64,000 bases of DNA from an uncultured Pelagibacteraceae bacterium (GCA_902591775.1 CACJBW010000003.1:1-64000), one strand, 5' to 3'. Positions 15,494 through 25,609 are shown, numbered from the stretch's first letter. Notes: generated by a model not told the origin, from the sequence alone. Program-made: numbers and translations.

Positions 15494-17002
15494 TTAATTT
15501 GAATAAATTACCCTAGGATCTAAAAATAATTCTCTTGCTAAAGCTTTGAATTTTTTCGTAACTTGTTTTGAGATTATCTCTTGATGCTGCGAAGGTATTT
15601 TTAAAAAAACAGCATTTCCTCTTTTATAAAGTTTAAATTCTTCTAAAAAAATTGTAGATATTGATGTAAGAGAATTAGCAAATCTTAAGGCTGCACCAAC
15701 TTGTTTGCATGAATATATCTCGTTGTTATTTAAAAACGTTAAGTATTCTATCTTTGGGTTGTATTTTATACTGCAATATCTCCAGTAACAAGAAAGTGCC
15801 AATTGTATTCTTTCTTTATGTGAAAGTTTTAATAAAGGCGTATTTAATGTTTCTTGAAAAACCAACTCTGCTTTTTGGAATGCTCCCAAACCCCAATCCA
15901 TATGACTTAGTACGCAAGATAGATGAAGCAATTTTTGATTAAAATGCTCATTTCCCTCAAATATAGGTTTTATAAAATGAAAATATTTCTTATATGTAGA
16001 TCCTAAATCGCCTCTTTTTTTTGAAATATGCTCTAATGATTTATTAAAAACAAAATTACTATCTGAGTTTTTAAATAAATCTTTGGCAAGAGATCCTTCT
16101 CTAATACCGCTAATTGAGCAAATAACATTTTTTGGATTTGCTATGTTCATAATTTCTTCTAGAATTATTGAGCTATAAGGAAGATAAGGCGTTCTAGACT
16201 TTGATATGTATTCAACTGATTTCAATTTAGATTTATTAAATGAAGAAATTTTTTCTAAAAATTTTGTAAGTTTTTCATTTTCTATTGAGTATTGATGAAT
16301 AATATGGACTGGATATTCATTTTGAAATAAGTGTAATTTAAACAAAGCTCTCCACGTACCTCCCACCAAATATAAATTATTAAATTTTTTTTTAGATAAC
16401 CATTTTTCATCTCTTAAAAGATTTTTGAGATATTTAGGTAAATTTCTTTTTTTAACAATAGGATTGTTGATTAACCTTAATACACCAACTGGAAGTGATG
16501 TTTTATTTGTTACAACATTGTTTTCAACTCTAGCAAGCTCTAAACTTCCACCACCTAAATCAGCAACAAGTCCATCCACATTCTCAAATCCAATTTTAAC
16601 TCCTTCAGCTGATGATTCAGCTTCTTCTTCACCAGTTAAAATATTTATATTTTTTTTAAATAAGTATTCTACTTCTTCAATAAAGGGCTTTGCGTCTGTA
16701 GCTTCTCTTAATACAGCTGTTGCAATAATTTTAAGGTTATTAATTTTTGAAACATTAAGAATTTCTGAAAATCTTTTTAAAACTTTTAAAGCATATATCT
16801 TGCCTGATTTATGAAGTTTTTTTGATTTATCTAAGTTTTTACCAAGTTCACAAACTGCTTTTTCATTAAAAAAAGGTACTCTAGATGATGTAAAATCATC
16901 GTAAATTAACATTCTTATAGAATTTGAACCTATATCAATAATAGCTAATTTTGATTGTCTTAATTTTAAATTTTGCTTATTTTTAATTACTTTAAGTTCC
17001 AT
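15494..17002 (-). CDS. ppx: Exopolyphosphatase (Ppx/GppA family)
   Basis: Cytoplasmic enzyme that removes terminal phosphate from polyphosphate chains or the 5' phosphate of pppGpp. The ASKHA-fold motifs are present: IDIGSNSIRMLIYDDF (about 22-37), ATAVLREATDA, and the second phosphate loop ADLGGGSLELA (about 145). The C-terminal HD-like region (HLSCVLSHMDWGLGAF) follows, and 502 aa is the full two-part Ppx length. It starts inside the 3' end of ppk (11-bp overlap), so synthesis and breakdown of polyphosphate are made from one transcript. Ppx and GppA activities cannot be told apart from sequence by eye. Confidence 0.88.
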   Translation of the reverse strand: MELKVIKNKQNLKLRQSKLAIIDIGSNSIRMLIYDDFTSSRVPFFNEKAVCELGKNLDKSKKLHKSGKIYALKVLKRFSEILNVSKINNLKIIATAVLREATDAKPFIEEVEYLFKKNINILTGEEEAESSAEGVKIGFENVDGLVADLGGGSLELARVENNVVTNKTSLPVGVLRLINNPIVKKRNLPKYLKNLLRDEKWLSKKKFNNLYLVGGTWRALFKLHLFQNEYPVHIIHQYSIENEKLTKFLEKISSFNKSKLKSVEYISKSRTPYLPYSSIILEEIMNIANPKNVICSISGIREGSLAKDLFKNSDSNFVFNKSLEHISKKRGDLGSTYKKYFHFIKPIFEGNEHFNQKLLHLSCVLSHMDWGLGAFQKAELVFQETLNTPLLKLSHKERIQLALSCYWRYCSIKYNPKIEYLTFLNNNEIYSCKQVGAALRFANSLTSISTIFLEEFKLYKRGNAVFLKIPSQHQEIISKQVTKKFKALARELFLDPRVIYSN

Positions 17003-19142
17003 CTTTAACCAACCTTAAGTTTAATTTTTTAGGTTTAATTTTTAGTTTTGCCTTTCCTCTTCCTGATAAACTTGGATTATTCATGAAATAATCATGTGCA
17101 GAAAAAGAATCTTTGCGACTATATTTAATTTTTTGATAATTTCCATCAGGATAAAGTTCCCAGCTCTGATTCGTGTCTAGATAATTGGCCATCATTATTT
17201 GGTCTAAAACCTGTTCATGCACAGTTTGATTTTCAATTGGCACGAGAAGTTCGACTCTTCTATCTAGATTTCTTGGCATCAAATCTGCAGATGAAATATA
17301 AACTTTTGCATTTCTGTTGGGCATAACTTTTCCATTTGCAAAACAATAAATTCTTGAGTGTTCAAGAAATCTTCCAATGATACTTTTTACAGTAATATTT
17401 TCCGATTTATTTTTAATACCAGGTCTTAAACAACATACACCTCTTACAAATAAAGAGACTTTTACACCGACACTAGAAGCCTCATAAAATTTATCAATTA
17501 TTTGTGGATCAACTAATGAATTCATTTTAGCCCAAATCTCAGCGTGTTTCCCTTTTTTTGCATTACTTATTTCCTTATCTATATTCTGATTTAAAGTTTT
17601 TCTTAAATTTACAGGTGAAATGGAAATTTTATTTAAATTTTTTGGTTTAGAATATCCAGTCACGTAATTGTAGAATTTTTCTACATCTGTAGCCATTTTT
17701 TTATCAGAGCTAAATAGAGATAAGTCTGTGTATATTTTTGCATTTACAGGATGATAATTGCCAGTGCCCAAATGGAAATATGTTTGAATTTTACCACCCT
17801 CACGTCGATGTATTAGTGATGATTTAGCATGTGTTTTGTATTTTGCAAAACCATAAACAATTTGAACTCCAGCTTTTTCAAGACTTCTTGCCAGCTGTAT
17901 ATTTGCTTCTTCATCAAATCTGGCTTTGATTTCAATTAAAGCAGTAACTGTTTTGCCATTTTCGGAAGCGCTAATTAATGCTTTAACAATTGGTGAATCT
18001 AAAGTAGTCCTATACAATGTTTGTTTAATAGCAATTACTTTTTTATCTATAGCCGCTTGATTTAAAAATTCAATTACAGCATCAAAAGTTTCAAATGGAT
18101 GATGAACTATTAGGTCTTTTTTCTTAATTGTCTCAAAAAAATTATTATTGTATTCTTTTAATCTTTCTACGTCTCTTGGTGTAAAGTTTTTAAATTTTAA
18201 TTTAGAATTTTTAATTTTACAAATTTGGTCTATATCCTGGATTCCAACTAAACCTGCTACTTCATAAATATAATTTGGATTAATTTCTAATTTATTTGTT
18301 ATAAATTTTATAAGTTCTTTGTCGCTTTTTTCTAAAATTTCTAATCTAACAATATCACCAGTTCTTCTTCGCTTTAATGCTAGTTCAAATGATCTGACTA
18401 AATCCTCAGCCTCTTCTTGAATTTCTACATCACTATCTCTTATTACTCTAAATATCATTTTCTTTTCTAATAAATGATCTGGAAAAATTTCAGAGGCAAA
18501 GTAACCAATAACATCGTCTAGAACTAAAAATTTCTTAAATGATTTTCCTCCATCTATTTCAATAAATCTTGATAAAGCTTTAGGAATTACGATAATTGAA
18601 TTAAGAATTCTCTTTTTTTTCTTTTTCTTCAGCTTCATAACTAAAGCTCTACCTTGATTAATAATAAATGGAAAAGGATGAGAAGGATCAATCGCTGATG
18701 GTGTAAGTAGAGGATAAATTTCTTCGTTAAATATTTCTAATAATTTCTTTTTTTCTTTTGTGTTAAGGTTTTCTGGCTTAGTCAATAAAATATTATTTCT
18801 CTTCAGCTGATTTGATAGATTATTAAATATGGTATTTTGTTTATTTAATAGATTTTTTGTATCATTGATAACCATCTCCATCTGTTCTTCAGGCGTTAGT
18901 CCATCTGAACTTAGTGAGTCGACTTCTTGTTTAATTTGACTGTATAGTCCAGCAACTCGAACCATAAAAAATTCATCTAAATTAGAGCCTGCAATAGATA
19001 AAAATTTTACTCTCTCATAAAGAGGATTTTCAATATTTTGCGCCTCTAACAGAACTCTATCGTTAAATTTTAACCATGATAATTCTCTATTTATATAATT
19101 GGATCTAAGCTCTTCTTTGTCTTGTTTTTTTAATGCAGTCAT
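16992..19142 (-). CDS. ppk1: Polyphosphate kinase 1
   Basis: Membrane-associated enzyme that builds polyphosphate from ATP. N domain begins with NYINRELSWLKFNDRVL, the family hallmark. The phosphorylated-histidine site YKTHAKSSLIHRREGG and the second conserved loop HLGTGNYHPVNAKIYTDLS are present, and SSADLMPRNLDRRVELLVP marks the C2 domain. The ORF track starts at 19250, but the 36 extra residues have no family match and lie over the sixA gene; the ATG at 19142 (MTALKKQDKEE) gives 716 aa, a normal length. It forms an operon with ppx, and its start is only 13 bp from the divergent sixA start. Confidence 0.9.
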   Translation of the reverse strand: MTALKKQDKEELRSNYINRELSWLKFNDRVLLEAQNIENPLYERVKFLSIAGSNLDEFFMVRVAGLYSQIKQEVDSLSSDGLTPEEQMEMVINDTKNLLNKQNTIFNNLSNQLKRNNILLTKPENLNTKEKKKLLEIFNEEIYPLLTPSAIDPSHPFPFIINQGRALVMKLKKKKKKRILNSIIVIPKALSRFIEIDGGKSFKKFLVLDDVIGYFASEIFPDHLLEKKMIFRVIRDSDVEIQEEAEDLVRSFELALKRRRTGDIVRLEILEKSDKELIKFITNKLEINPNYIYEVAGLVGIQDIDQICKIKNSKLKFKNFTPRDVERLKEYNNNFFETIKKKDLIVHHPFETFDAVIEFLNQAAIDKKVIAIKQTLYRTTLDSPIVKALISASENGKTVTALIEIKARFDEEANIQLARSLEKAGVQIVYGFAKYKTHAKSSLIHRREGGKIQTYFHLGTGNYHPVNAKIYTDLSLFSSDKKMATDVEKFYNYVTGYSKPKNLNKISISPVNLRKTLNQNIDKEISNAKKGKHAEIWAKMNSLVDPQIIDKFYEASSVGVKVSLFVRGVCCLRPGIKNKSENITVKSIIGRFLEHSRIYCFANGKVMPNRNAKVYISSADLMPRNLDRRVELLVPIENQTVHEQVLDQIMMANYLDTNQSWELYPDGNYQKIKYSRKDSFSAHDYFMNNPSLSGRGKAKLKIKPKKLNLRLVKDGT

Positions 19143-19155
19143 ATATTTAGAATTA

Positions 19156-19671
19156 ATGAGAGAACTATATGTCATGAGACATGCAAAATCTAGTTGGGAA
19201 GACCCAAATTTAAGTGATTTTGAAAGACCACTAAATAAAAGAGGCATCAAAAGTGCAAAAATTATAAGTGAATTTTTTGTTAAAAAAAAATATTCTTTTG
19301 ATTATGTGCTTTTATCTTCATCAAAAAGAACAAAAAAAACTCTAAATTTAATACTGAATAAAATAAATAAACCAAAAAAAATTAAAAGTTCCTCAAAGCT
19401 TTATTTAGTTAATGAAAATGAAATTATAGGGTATATAAAAAATATCCATAAAAGGTTTAAGAAAGTATTGCTAATAAATCATGAACCTGCTCTTAAAAAT
19501 TTAGTTATAAAATTAACTAAAAATAAAGATAATAGTAATTTTAAACTATTAAATTATAAATTCCCAACTTGTGCATTTGCTAAAATAGTTTTCGATACAA
19601 ATGATTGGATAAATATTGAAGAGAAAGGAATTATTTCTGAATTTGTAAGGCCTAAAGATTTAGTTATCTAA
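19156..19671 (+). CDS. sixA: SixA-type phosphohistidine phosphatase
   Basis: Histidine-phosphatase superfamily member of the short SixA branch, which removes phosphate from phosphohistidine in signalling or PTS proteins. The catalytic motif is MRHAKSSWEDP, with the second His in LLINHEPALKNL. The ATG at 19156 (MRELYVMRHAKS) is preferred to the ORF-track start at 19099, which adds 19 residues overlapping ppk and lacks homology. Length 171 aa. It is divergent from ppk with a 13-bp gap and convergent with phoB, overlapping it by 12 bp. The physiological substrate in this organism is unknown. Confidence 0.8.
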   Translation: MRELYVMRHAKSSWEDPNLSDFERPLNKRGIKSAKIISEFFVKKKYSFDYVLLSSSKRTKKTLNLILNKINKPKKIKSSSKLYLVNENEIIGYIKNIHKRFKKVLLINHEPALKNLVIKLTKNKDNSNFKLLNYKFPTCAFAKIVFDTNDWINIEEKGIISEFVRPKDLVI

Positions 19672-20343
19672 CGAATAGCCTGCAGATCTCACTGTGCGAA
19701 TTAAATTTTCTAATCCACTTACATTTAAAACTTTTCTCAATCTTCTTATGTGAACATCAACCGTTCTACTTTCTACATAAATATTTTCACCCCAAACATT
19801 ATTTAGTAATTGTTCTCTTGAATAAACTCTTTTTGGATTTTTAATAAAAAAATCTAATAATTTAAATTCTGTGGGTCCCAAAATTATTTCCTTATCATTT
19901 CTATAAACTCTTTTTGCTAATCTATCAATTTTAAGGTCTTTAAATTCCACAACATCAGTTGATGACAAAGGTTTAGCCCTTCTTAACAAAGATTTAATTC
20001 TTGCATTTAATTCTTTTTGGCTAAATGGTTTAGTGACGTAATCATCAGCTCCAGTTTCAAATGCTTTTAATTTATCTTCCTCCTCTCCTTTTGCAGTAAG
20101 CATAATAATTGGAATGTCATTATATTTTTTATCCCTTTTTAACTGTTTACATATTTCAACACCTGATAAATCTGGCAACATCCAATCTAATAAGATTAAG
20201 TCTGGCATTTTTTGTTTTATTGATTTTAAAGAGTCCTCTCCATTTTCACTTGAAGAAACCTTATGACCTTCTTTTTCTAAATTATATTTTAATAAGGTTG
20301 AAATTGGCGCCTCATCTTCTGCAATAAATATGTGTGCACTCAT
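19660..20343 (-). CDS. phoB: Phosphate regulon response regulator PhoB
   Basis: DNA-binding response regulator (227 aa) that activates phosphate-starvation genes when phosphorylated by PhoR. Receiver domain 1-120 with acidic residues E9-D10, phospho-acceptor D53 (LLDWMLPDLSG) and the conserved Lys in YVTKPFSQ. The OmpR-type winged helix follows (LGPTEFKLLDFF, YSREQLLNNVWG, VDVHIRRLRKVL). Last gene of the pstSCAB-phoU-phoB operon, starting on the base where phoU stops. It is the expected reader of the 11-bp repeats noted before pstS, phnX and the PhnZ-like gene. Confidence 0.92.
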   Translation of the reverse strand: MSAHIFIAEDEAPISTLLKYNLEKEGHKVSSSENGEDSLKSIKQKMPDLILLDWMLPDLSGVEICKQLKRDKKYNDIPIIMLTAKGEEEDKLKAFETGADDYVTKPFSQKELNARIKSLLRRAKPLSSTDVVEFKDLKIDRLAKRVYRNDKEIILGPTEFKLLDFFIKNPKRVYSREQLLNNVWGENIYVESRTVDVHIRRLRKVLNVSGLENLIRTVRSAGYSLDN

Positions 20344-21044
20344 TACTTTGTTAATTCTGAATCGCTACCCTTAGGTCTTTCTCCCTCTAAATAATCACCT
20401 GTAACTAGATAAAATACTTGCTCAGCAATGTTGGTTGTATGATCTCCTATCCTTTCAATATTTTTAGTTACAAATAAAAGATGTGAGCCATATTCAATAT
20501 TTTCCATATTTGATTTAAGTAATGAGATGACTTCTTCCATACATTTATTTGTTAAATCATCAACTTGTTCATCACTCTCCCATACTGTTCGAGCTACATC
20601 GCTTGATCTACTTAGATAAGAGTCTAAAACAATTTTTAATTGTTTTTGAACCAAAATGCAGATTCTATTCATTGCTTCAATTAAATTATTTGGCAAATGC
20701 GTATTTATAAGTTTTGTTCTTTTTGCAATATTTTTGGCAAGATCACCTATTCTTTCTAAGTCTGAAGACATCTTTAGAGCTGCAACTGTTTCTCTAAGAT
20801 CCACAGCCATTGGTTGTCTTAAAGCAATTAAATTTACTACCTCATTCTCTATCTGAGACTCAAAATTATCTATAACTACATCTGAATTTATAACATCATC
20901 AGCAAGGTTATGATCATTTGTTGATATTGCTTTCATTGCTTTACCTAAAGCGGTTTCGCAATTTGCCCCCATTTCAACTAAATCATTGTTTAATTTTTTT
21001 AATTGGTCTTCGTAAGATTTTACTGTGTGTGGTTTTTCATTCAT
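20343..21044 (-). CDS. phoU: Phosphate signalling protein PhoU
   Basis: Cytoplasmic negative regulator that links the Pst transporter to PhoR. Two copies of the three-helix PhoU repeat fill the 233 residues; each carries the E/D-x-x-x-D metal motif (SDLERIGDLAKNIA near 95; TKNIERIGDHTTNIAEQ near 200). It begins on the last base of pstB and ends on the first of phoB, so coupling within the operon is tight. Confidence 0.92.
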   Translation of the reverse strand: MNEKPHTVKSYEDQLKKLNNDLVEMGANCETALGKAMKAISTNDHNLADDVINSDVVIDNFESQIENEVVNLIALRQPMAVDLRETVAALKMSSDLERIGDLAKNIAKRTKLINTHLPNNLIEAMNRICILVQKQLKIVLDSYLSRSSDVARTVWESDEQVDDLTNKCMEEVISLLKSNMENIEYGSHLLFVTKNIERIGDHTTNIAEQVFYLVTGDYLEGERPKGSDSELTK

Positions 21045-21799
21045 TATCCAAACCTTCCTGTTATGTAATCCTGCGTTTGTTGTTGAGTCGGATTCTTGAA
21101 TATCTTATCAGTAGAACCTACTTCAATCAATTTGCCAAGGTGAAAAAAACCAGTATTTTGAGAGACTCTTGCAGCTTGGGACATTGAGTGAGTAACAATT
21201 ATTATAGTATGTTCCTTTCTTAATTCATCAATTAGCTCCTCTATTTGTGCTGTCGCAATTGGATCAAGAGCTGAACATGGCTCATCCATGAGTATTACCT
21301 CTGGCTTAATTGATATTGTTCTTGCAATACAAAGTCTTTGTTGTTGTCCACCTGATAAACCAGTACCTGGTTCGTGAATTCTGTCTTTTACCTCTTCCCA
21401 AAGTGCTGCTTTTCTCAAACTCTCTTCAACAATATTATCCATTTCACTTTTAGATTGAGCTATCCCATGTATCTCAGGTCCATAAGAAATATTCTCATAA
21501 ATGGTTTTTGGAAAAGGATTTGGTTTTTGAAAAATCATTCCAACTTTTTCTCTAAGCCTTACAACATCTGTATCTTTTTGATTTATGTCATAGTCATTAA
21601 TTTTTACGACACCACTGACTTTACAAATATCGATCACATCATTCATTCTATTTAGACATCTTAAGAATGTTGATTTACCACAACCAGAAGGTCCAATAAG
21701 AGCAGTTACTTTATTTGCTTCGATATCCATATTGATATCAAATAAAGCTTGTTTCGCTCCATAATAGACATCAACATTTTTTGCTTCTATTTTATTCAT
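21044..21799 (-). CDS. pstB: Phosphate ABC transporter ATPase PstB
   Basis: ATPase of the high-affinity phosphate importer, 251 aa. Walker [10 protein letters not shown] (36-44), Q-loop [17 protein letters not shown] (the PNPFP stretch is specific for PstB), signature [13 protein letters not shown], Walker [14 protein letters not shown], switch His in [10 protein letters not shown]. It follows pstA by 3 bp and overlaps phoU by one base. Confidence 0.95.
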   Translation of the reverse strand: MNKIEAKNVDVYYGAKQALFDINMDIEANKVTALIGPSGCGKSTFLRCLNRMNDVIDICKVSGVVKINDYDINQKDTDVVRLREKVGMIFQKPNPFPKTIYENISYGPEIHGIAQSKSEMDNIVEESLRKAALWEEVKDRIHEPGTGLSGGQQQRLCIARTISIKPEVILMDEPCSALDPIATAQIEELIDELRKEHTIIIVTHSMSQAARVSQNTGFFHLGKLIEVGSTDKIFKNPTQQQTQDYITGRFG

Positions 21800-21802
21800 A
21801 TT

Positions 21803-23071
21803 TTAGTTCCATTTCTTTTCAAATTTATGTCTAATTAATTGTGCTCCTAAATTCATAAAAATTAGGAAAAATAATAATACCATTATGCAAGCAGACACTT
21901 TTTCTACAAATCCTCTTTCGGCACTCTCCGCCCATATATAGATTTGAACAGGCAAGCTAGCTGCTGGATCCATAGGGGTTCCTGGTATTGTGTTAACAAA
22001 AGCAACCATTCCAATTAATATTAAAGGCGCTGTTTCACCTAATGCTTGAGCTAAGCCAATTATAGTACCTGATAAAGTTCCAGGTAAAGCCAATGGCACG
22101 GTATGATGCATCGTCGTTTGCATTCTGCTAGCTCCCATTGCTAAAGCTGCTTCTCTTATACTGGGTGGAACAGCCTTCAATGATGCTCTGGCTGCTATTA
22201 TAATTGTTGGAAGAGTCATTAATGAAAGGGTTATACCTCCAACTAAGGGTGTTGATCTAGGTAAACCAAATACAGCCAATAAAACACCTAATCCTAATAA
22301 TCCAAAAACAATTGAAGGAACTGCTGCTAGATTATTGATATTTACTTCAATAAAATCTGTAAATCTATTTTTTGGTGCAAATTCTTCTAGATAAACTGCA
22401 GCTAGTAAGGCAACAGGAAAGGCAATTGACAGACAGACAAGTATGGAAAATAATGAACCCATAAATGAGCTTGCTATTCCCGCTAACTCAGCTTCTCTAG
22501 AATCAGCATTTGTAAAAAAACTGGCATTAAATTCACTTATAACTCTTCCATCTTCATTTAATTTATCAAAAATTTTTAATTGATAATCAGATGCTCTTCT
22601 TCTATTTTCAGGTATATCTCTTGGATAATTTCCTTTAAATACTTGATCTAAGTCGTCAGAGGCTGTTAATTTTACATCAACTGTTTTTCCAAAGCTATCA
22701 GGATTGTCTAGAAGATAATATTTTAATTCTCTCTCAAAAGTAAATGCAAACATTTTTTTTAATTCCATAATTTGATCCTCACTTGCGTCTGGATCGAGAG
22801 TGATAAATGTTTCTATCCCAAACTCATAAAAGTCTGCATCATTAATATCTTCGGTTGTTGGTTTTTTATCTGGATCCAAATATAATAAATCTGCATTATA
22901 ATTGACTGGTATTACCAACCATGTTTTTTGAAATGCTGTGTAACCAGTAGAAAATATCTTTGTTAGAAATACCACTAGAAATAATAAAGCCATAAATATT
23001 GCAGCTTTACCGTAAAATTGAAATCTTTTTTCAGCTTTGTATCTTTTAATTAAACGTTCTTCTTTATTCAT
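21803..23071 (-). CDS. pstA: Phosphate ABC transporter permease PstA
   Basis: Inner-membrane permease (422 aa) with a periplasmic insert of about 140 residues between helix 1 and the core, as in the enlarged PstA of alphaproteobacteria. The core carries the EAA loop EAALAMGASRMQTTMHHTVP and the PstA stretch GLAQALGETAPLILIGM. It overlaps pstC by 8 bp and is followed by pstB. Confidence 0.92.
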   Translation of the reverse strand: MNKEERLIKRYKAEKRFQFYGKAAIFMALLFLVVFLTKIFSTGYTAFQKTWLVIPVNYNADLLYLDPDKKPTTEDINDADFYEFGIETFITLDPDASEDQIMELKKMFAFTFERELKYYLLDNPDSFGKTVDVKLTASDDLDQVFKGNYPRDIPENRRRASDYQLKIFDKLNEDGRVISEFNASFFTNADSREAELAGIASSFMGSLFSILVCLSIAFPVALLAAVYLEEFAPKNRFTDFIEVNINNLAAVPSIVFGLLGLGVLLAVFGLPRSTPLVGGITLSLMTLPTIIIAARASLKAVPPSIREAALAMGASRMQTTMHHTVPLALPGTLSGTIIGLAQALGETAPLILIGMVAFVNTIPGTPMDPAASLPVQIYIWAESAERGFVEKVSACIMVLLFFLIFMNLGAQLIRHKFEKKWN

Positions 23072-24446
23072 ATTTCTCTCTATATTTTTTCACAACAGAT
23101 AAGGCAACAATATTTAAAACTAAAGTAACTATAAATAAACTTAATCCCAATGCAAAAGCTGCTTGGGTTTTCGGATCCCCAAATTGTTGATCACCAATTA
23201 AGATAACAACAATTTGAGCAGTTATTGTTGAAGTGGACTCTAACGGATTAAGAGTTAGGTTTGCTGCCAACCCTGATGCCATTACAACAATCATTGTTTC
23301 ACCAATAGCTCTAGAAACACCTAATAAAATAGATCCAACAATTCCAGGTAAAGCAGCTGGAAAGATTACTCTTTTTATTGTTTCAGATTTTGTTGCTCCC
23401 ATGGCATAGCTACCATCTCTAAGATTTTGAGGAACACTTGTAATTACGTCGTCACTTAAGCTTGATATAAATGGAATAATCATAATTCCCATAACACCAC
23501 CGGCTGCCAGTGCGCTTTCTGCTGACACCTCTAATCCTAATGATAATCCAAGGTCTTTTAAAAAAGGTCCAACTGTTAAAGCAGCAAAAAAACCATAAAC
23601 AACAGTTGGAATTCCTGCTAAAATTTCAATGACAGGTTTCGCATATTGTCTTAAACGTTTGCTCGCATATTCCGCCATATAAATACCACTTAACAAACCA
23701 ATTGGTATTGCAACACACATTGCAATCAAAGCTATAAAAAAGGTGCCTGCAAATATCGGAACCGCACCAAAAGTATCACTATACATTGATGGATCAAGTG
23801 CTTCACTTGCATCTCGAACAAAAGCTTTTGCAGGATACCAGTGCATTCCAAATACAAAATCAAATAGTGGGATAACTTGAAAAAATTCTATTGTTTGAAA
23901 CAAAAGGGAAAAAATAATACCAATGGTTGTTAATATCGCTGCCAGTGATGATAAAAAAAATACTCCTTTAAGAAATATTTCAACTGGTTCTCTTGTTTTA
24001 GTGTTGTTTGAAATCTTTGTATACGCATAACCTGTTGATGCAATTAATAATGATAAAACTATAACGACCTTAGACCACTTTGCTATGTCTCTAAAGTTTA
24101 AATATTTTTCTGCTGATCTTTGTAACTCTGCAGTAAGTTCTCCTGAATACTGGTTTCGAGAAAGTGATTTTACTTTTTCATAAAATAAATTCAACTCTCC
24201 TTCTAGAAGTCCTTGCGAAGAATAATCACTAAGTATAAAAAATCTTACTATGCTAGGTTCAAATATCGACCATAAAGCATACAAAAGAAAAGCAGGTGCG
24301 CCACACCATATAGCAAGATAGTATCCATAAAATTTTGGAAGAGCTGTTAACCGTTTGTTAGATTGAATTAAAATAGCTTTTTTTCTTCCAAAGAAGTAAC
24401 TGGATAAAGCTAAAAGAACGATTGTTAAAAATATTACTGAATTCAA
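23064..24446 (-). CDS. pstC: Phosphate ABC transporter permease PstC
   Basis: Partner permease of PstA, 460 aa, longer than E. coli PstC (319) because of an extra N-terminal region with two membrane segments and a helical stretch (FYEKVKSLSRNQYSGEL). The core has GIPTVVYGFFAALTVGP, the EAA loop DGSYAMGATKSETIKRVIFP and SRAIGETMIVVMASG. It is separated from pstS by an intrinsic terminator, so its transcription depends on read-through or an unseen internal promoter. Confidence 0.92.
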   Translation of the reverse strand: MNSVIFLTIVLLALSSYFFGRKKAILIQSNKRLTALPKFYGYYLAIWCGAPAFLLYALWSIFEPSIVRFFILSDYSSQGLLEGELNLFYEKVKSLSRNQYSGELTAELQRSAEKYLNFRDIAKWSKVVIVLSLLIASTGYAYTKISNNTKTREPVEIFLKGVFFLSSLAAILTTIGIIFSLLFQTIEFFQVIPLFDFVFGMHWYPAKAFVRDASEALDPSMYSDTFGAVPIFAGTFFIALIAMCVAIPIGLLSGIYMAEYASKRLRQYAKPVIEILAGIPTVVYGFFAALTVGPFLKDLGLSLGLEVSAESALAAGGVMGIMIIPFISSLSDDVITSVPQNLRDGSYAMGATKSETIKRVIFPAALPGIVGSILLGVSRAIGETMIVVMASGLAANLTLNPLESTSTITAQIVVILIGDQQFGDPKTQAAFALGLSLFIVTLVLNIVALSVVKKYREKYE

Positions 24447-24470
24447 TTATTGGCTCCTTTAGATTTATAC

Positions 24471-24503
24471 AAAAAAAAGGGCCCATTTAATAGGGCCCCT
24501 TTT
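24471..24503 (-). terminator. Intrinsic terminator between pstS and pstC
   Basis: On the minus strand AAAAGGGGCCC, an 8-nt loop, GGGCCC and then eight T. One bulged base in an otherwise GC-rich stem. It lies 23 bp after the pstS stop and should reduce pstCAB transcription relative to pstS. Confidence 0.8.
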
Positions 24504-24525
24504 GAGTTTATTAACAAATATTATA

Positions 24526-25560
24526 TTACTCCATTGACATTGCAGTAAGAGATTTCGAATTATCTCTAACTGTTCTGTAAGTTTCAGCATCAAGTGGAAC
24601 AAGTCCTATTTCCGCTAAGTAACCTCTTTTACCAATAGCTTTAGTTGTAGTGAATTCTTTTACAAATTCATGTAATCCTGGAATTACACCAACATGAGCT
24701 TTTTTTACGTAAAAGAATAATGGTCTAGCAACAGCATAACTATAGTCTTGGATAGATTCTAATGATGGTTGACCACCTTCTATACTTGCAGCTTGCAATT
24801 TATCTCTTGCAGCTAAAAAGTAACTAAATCCAAAGAAACCAAACATTTCTTTGTCTTCAGATAATTTTTGAATAATTAAACTATCATTCTCTCCAACTTC
24901 AATAGCAGCACCATCTTCTCTGTAAAGTTTTTGTGGTTTTTTGTATTTTTTATTTCCAGCTTCGAAACCTGCTTTGTATAATGCTTTAGCATCTTTAGGC
25001 ATACCTTTTTTCATTACTAACGAATTCCAAGCATCTCTTGTTCCGGATGTTCCTGGGGGAATCATAACTGAAATCTTTTGTTTTGGTAAACTTGGGTCTA
25101 TTTGATCCCATGTTTTGTATATGTTGTCTACTAATTTACCATCAACAACTGAGTGTTTTGCTAAAGCTTTCCAAAGTTGTTCTTTAGTGAAGTTTACTGG
25201 TTCAGCATCAACACTGTATGCTAAAGTAATACCATCGTTACCTATAATAACTTCAACTATTTCATTAACACCATTTTTTTTGCAAAGAGCTTTTTCTTTA
25301 TCTTTCATTGCTCTTGATGCATTTGTTATATCAGGGTGAGCTTCTCCTACACCTGCACAAAATAATTTTGCACCACCACCTGTACCAGTTGACTCGATTA
25401 CTGGTGTTTTAAATCCAGTTTGCCCGAATCTTTCAGCAACTATTGTTGCGTAAGGGAATACAGTAGATGATCCAACTATTTTGATTTGATCTCTTGCTTG
25501 AGCAATAGTGGCAACAGAAATGGCAACTATTGAAGCAAGGACTATAGTTAGTTTTTTCAT
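24526..25560 (-). CDS. pstS: Phosphate-binding protein PstS
   Basis: Periplasmic high-affinity phosphate receptor, 344 aa. Signal peptide MKKLTIVLASIVAISVATIAQA. Ligand loops: KIVGSSTVFPYA near the mature N terminus, ESTGTGGGAKLFCAG, and PPGTSGTRDAW, all standard for phosphate binding (Ser/Thr, Arg and Asp contacts). Ribosome site AAAGGAT precedes the ATG. The Pho-box array with a -10 lies 50-98 bp upstream, and an intrinsic terminator follows the stop, so this is probably the most strongly expressed gene of the operon under phosphate stress. Confidence 0.95.
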   Translation of the reverse strand: MKKLTIVLASIVAISVATIAQARDQIKIVGSSTVFPYATIVAERFGQTGFKTPVIESTGTGGGAKLFCAGVGEAHPDITNASRAMKDKEKALCKKNGVNEIVEVIIGNDGITLAYSVDAEPVNFTKEQLWKALAKHSVVDGKLVDNIYKTWDQIDPSLPKQKISVMIPPGTSGTRDAWNSLVMKKGMPKDAKALYKAGFEAGNKKYKKPQKLYREDGAAIEVGENDSLIIQKLSEDKEMFGFFGFSYFLAARDKLQAASIEGGQPSLESIQDYSYAVARPLFFYVKKAHVGVIPGLHEFVKEFTTTKAIGKRGYLAEIGLVPLDAETYRTVRDNSKSLTAMSME

Positions 25561-25609
25561 TTTTAATATCCTTTCGTGAATTAAATTTAATTAACGACTC
25601 GCTTAATAA

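Noticed and set aside
16425-16814. 129-aa plus-strand ORF opposite ppx
   Set aside because: Overlaps conserved Ppx motifs, no independent support.
19143-19250. N-terminal extension of ppk given by the ORF track
   Set aside because: 36 residues without family match, lying over sixA; start moved to 19142.
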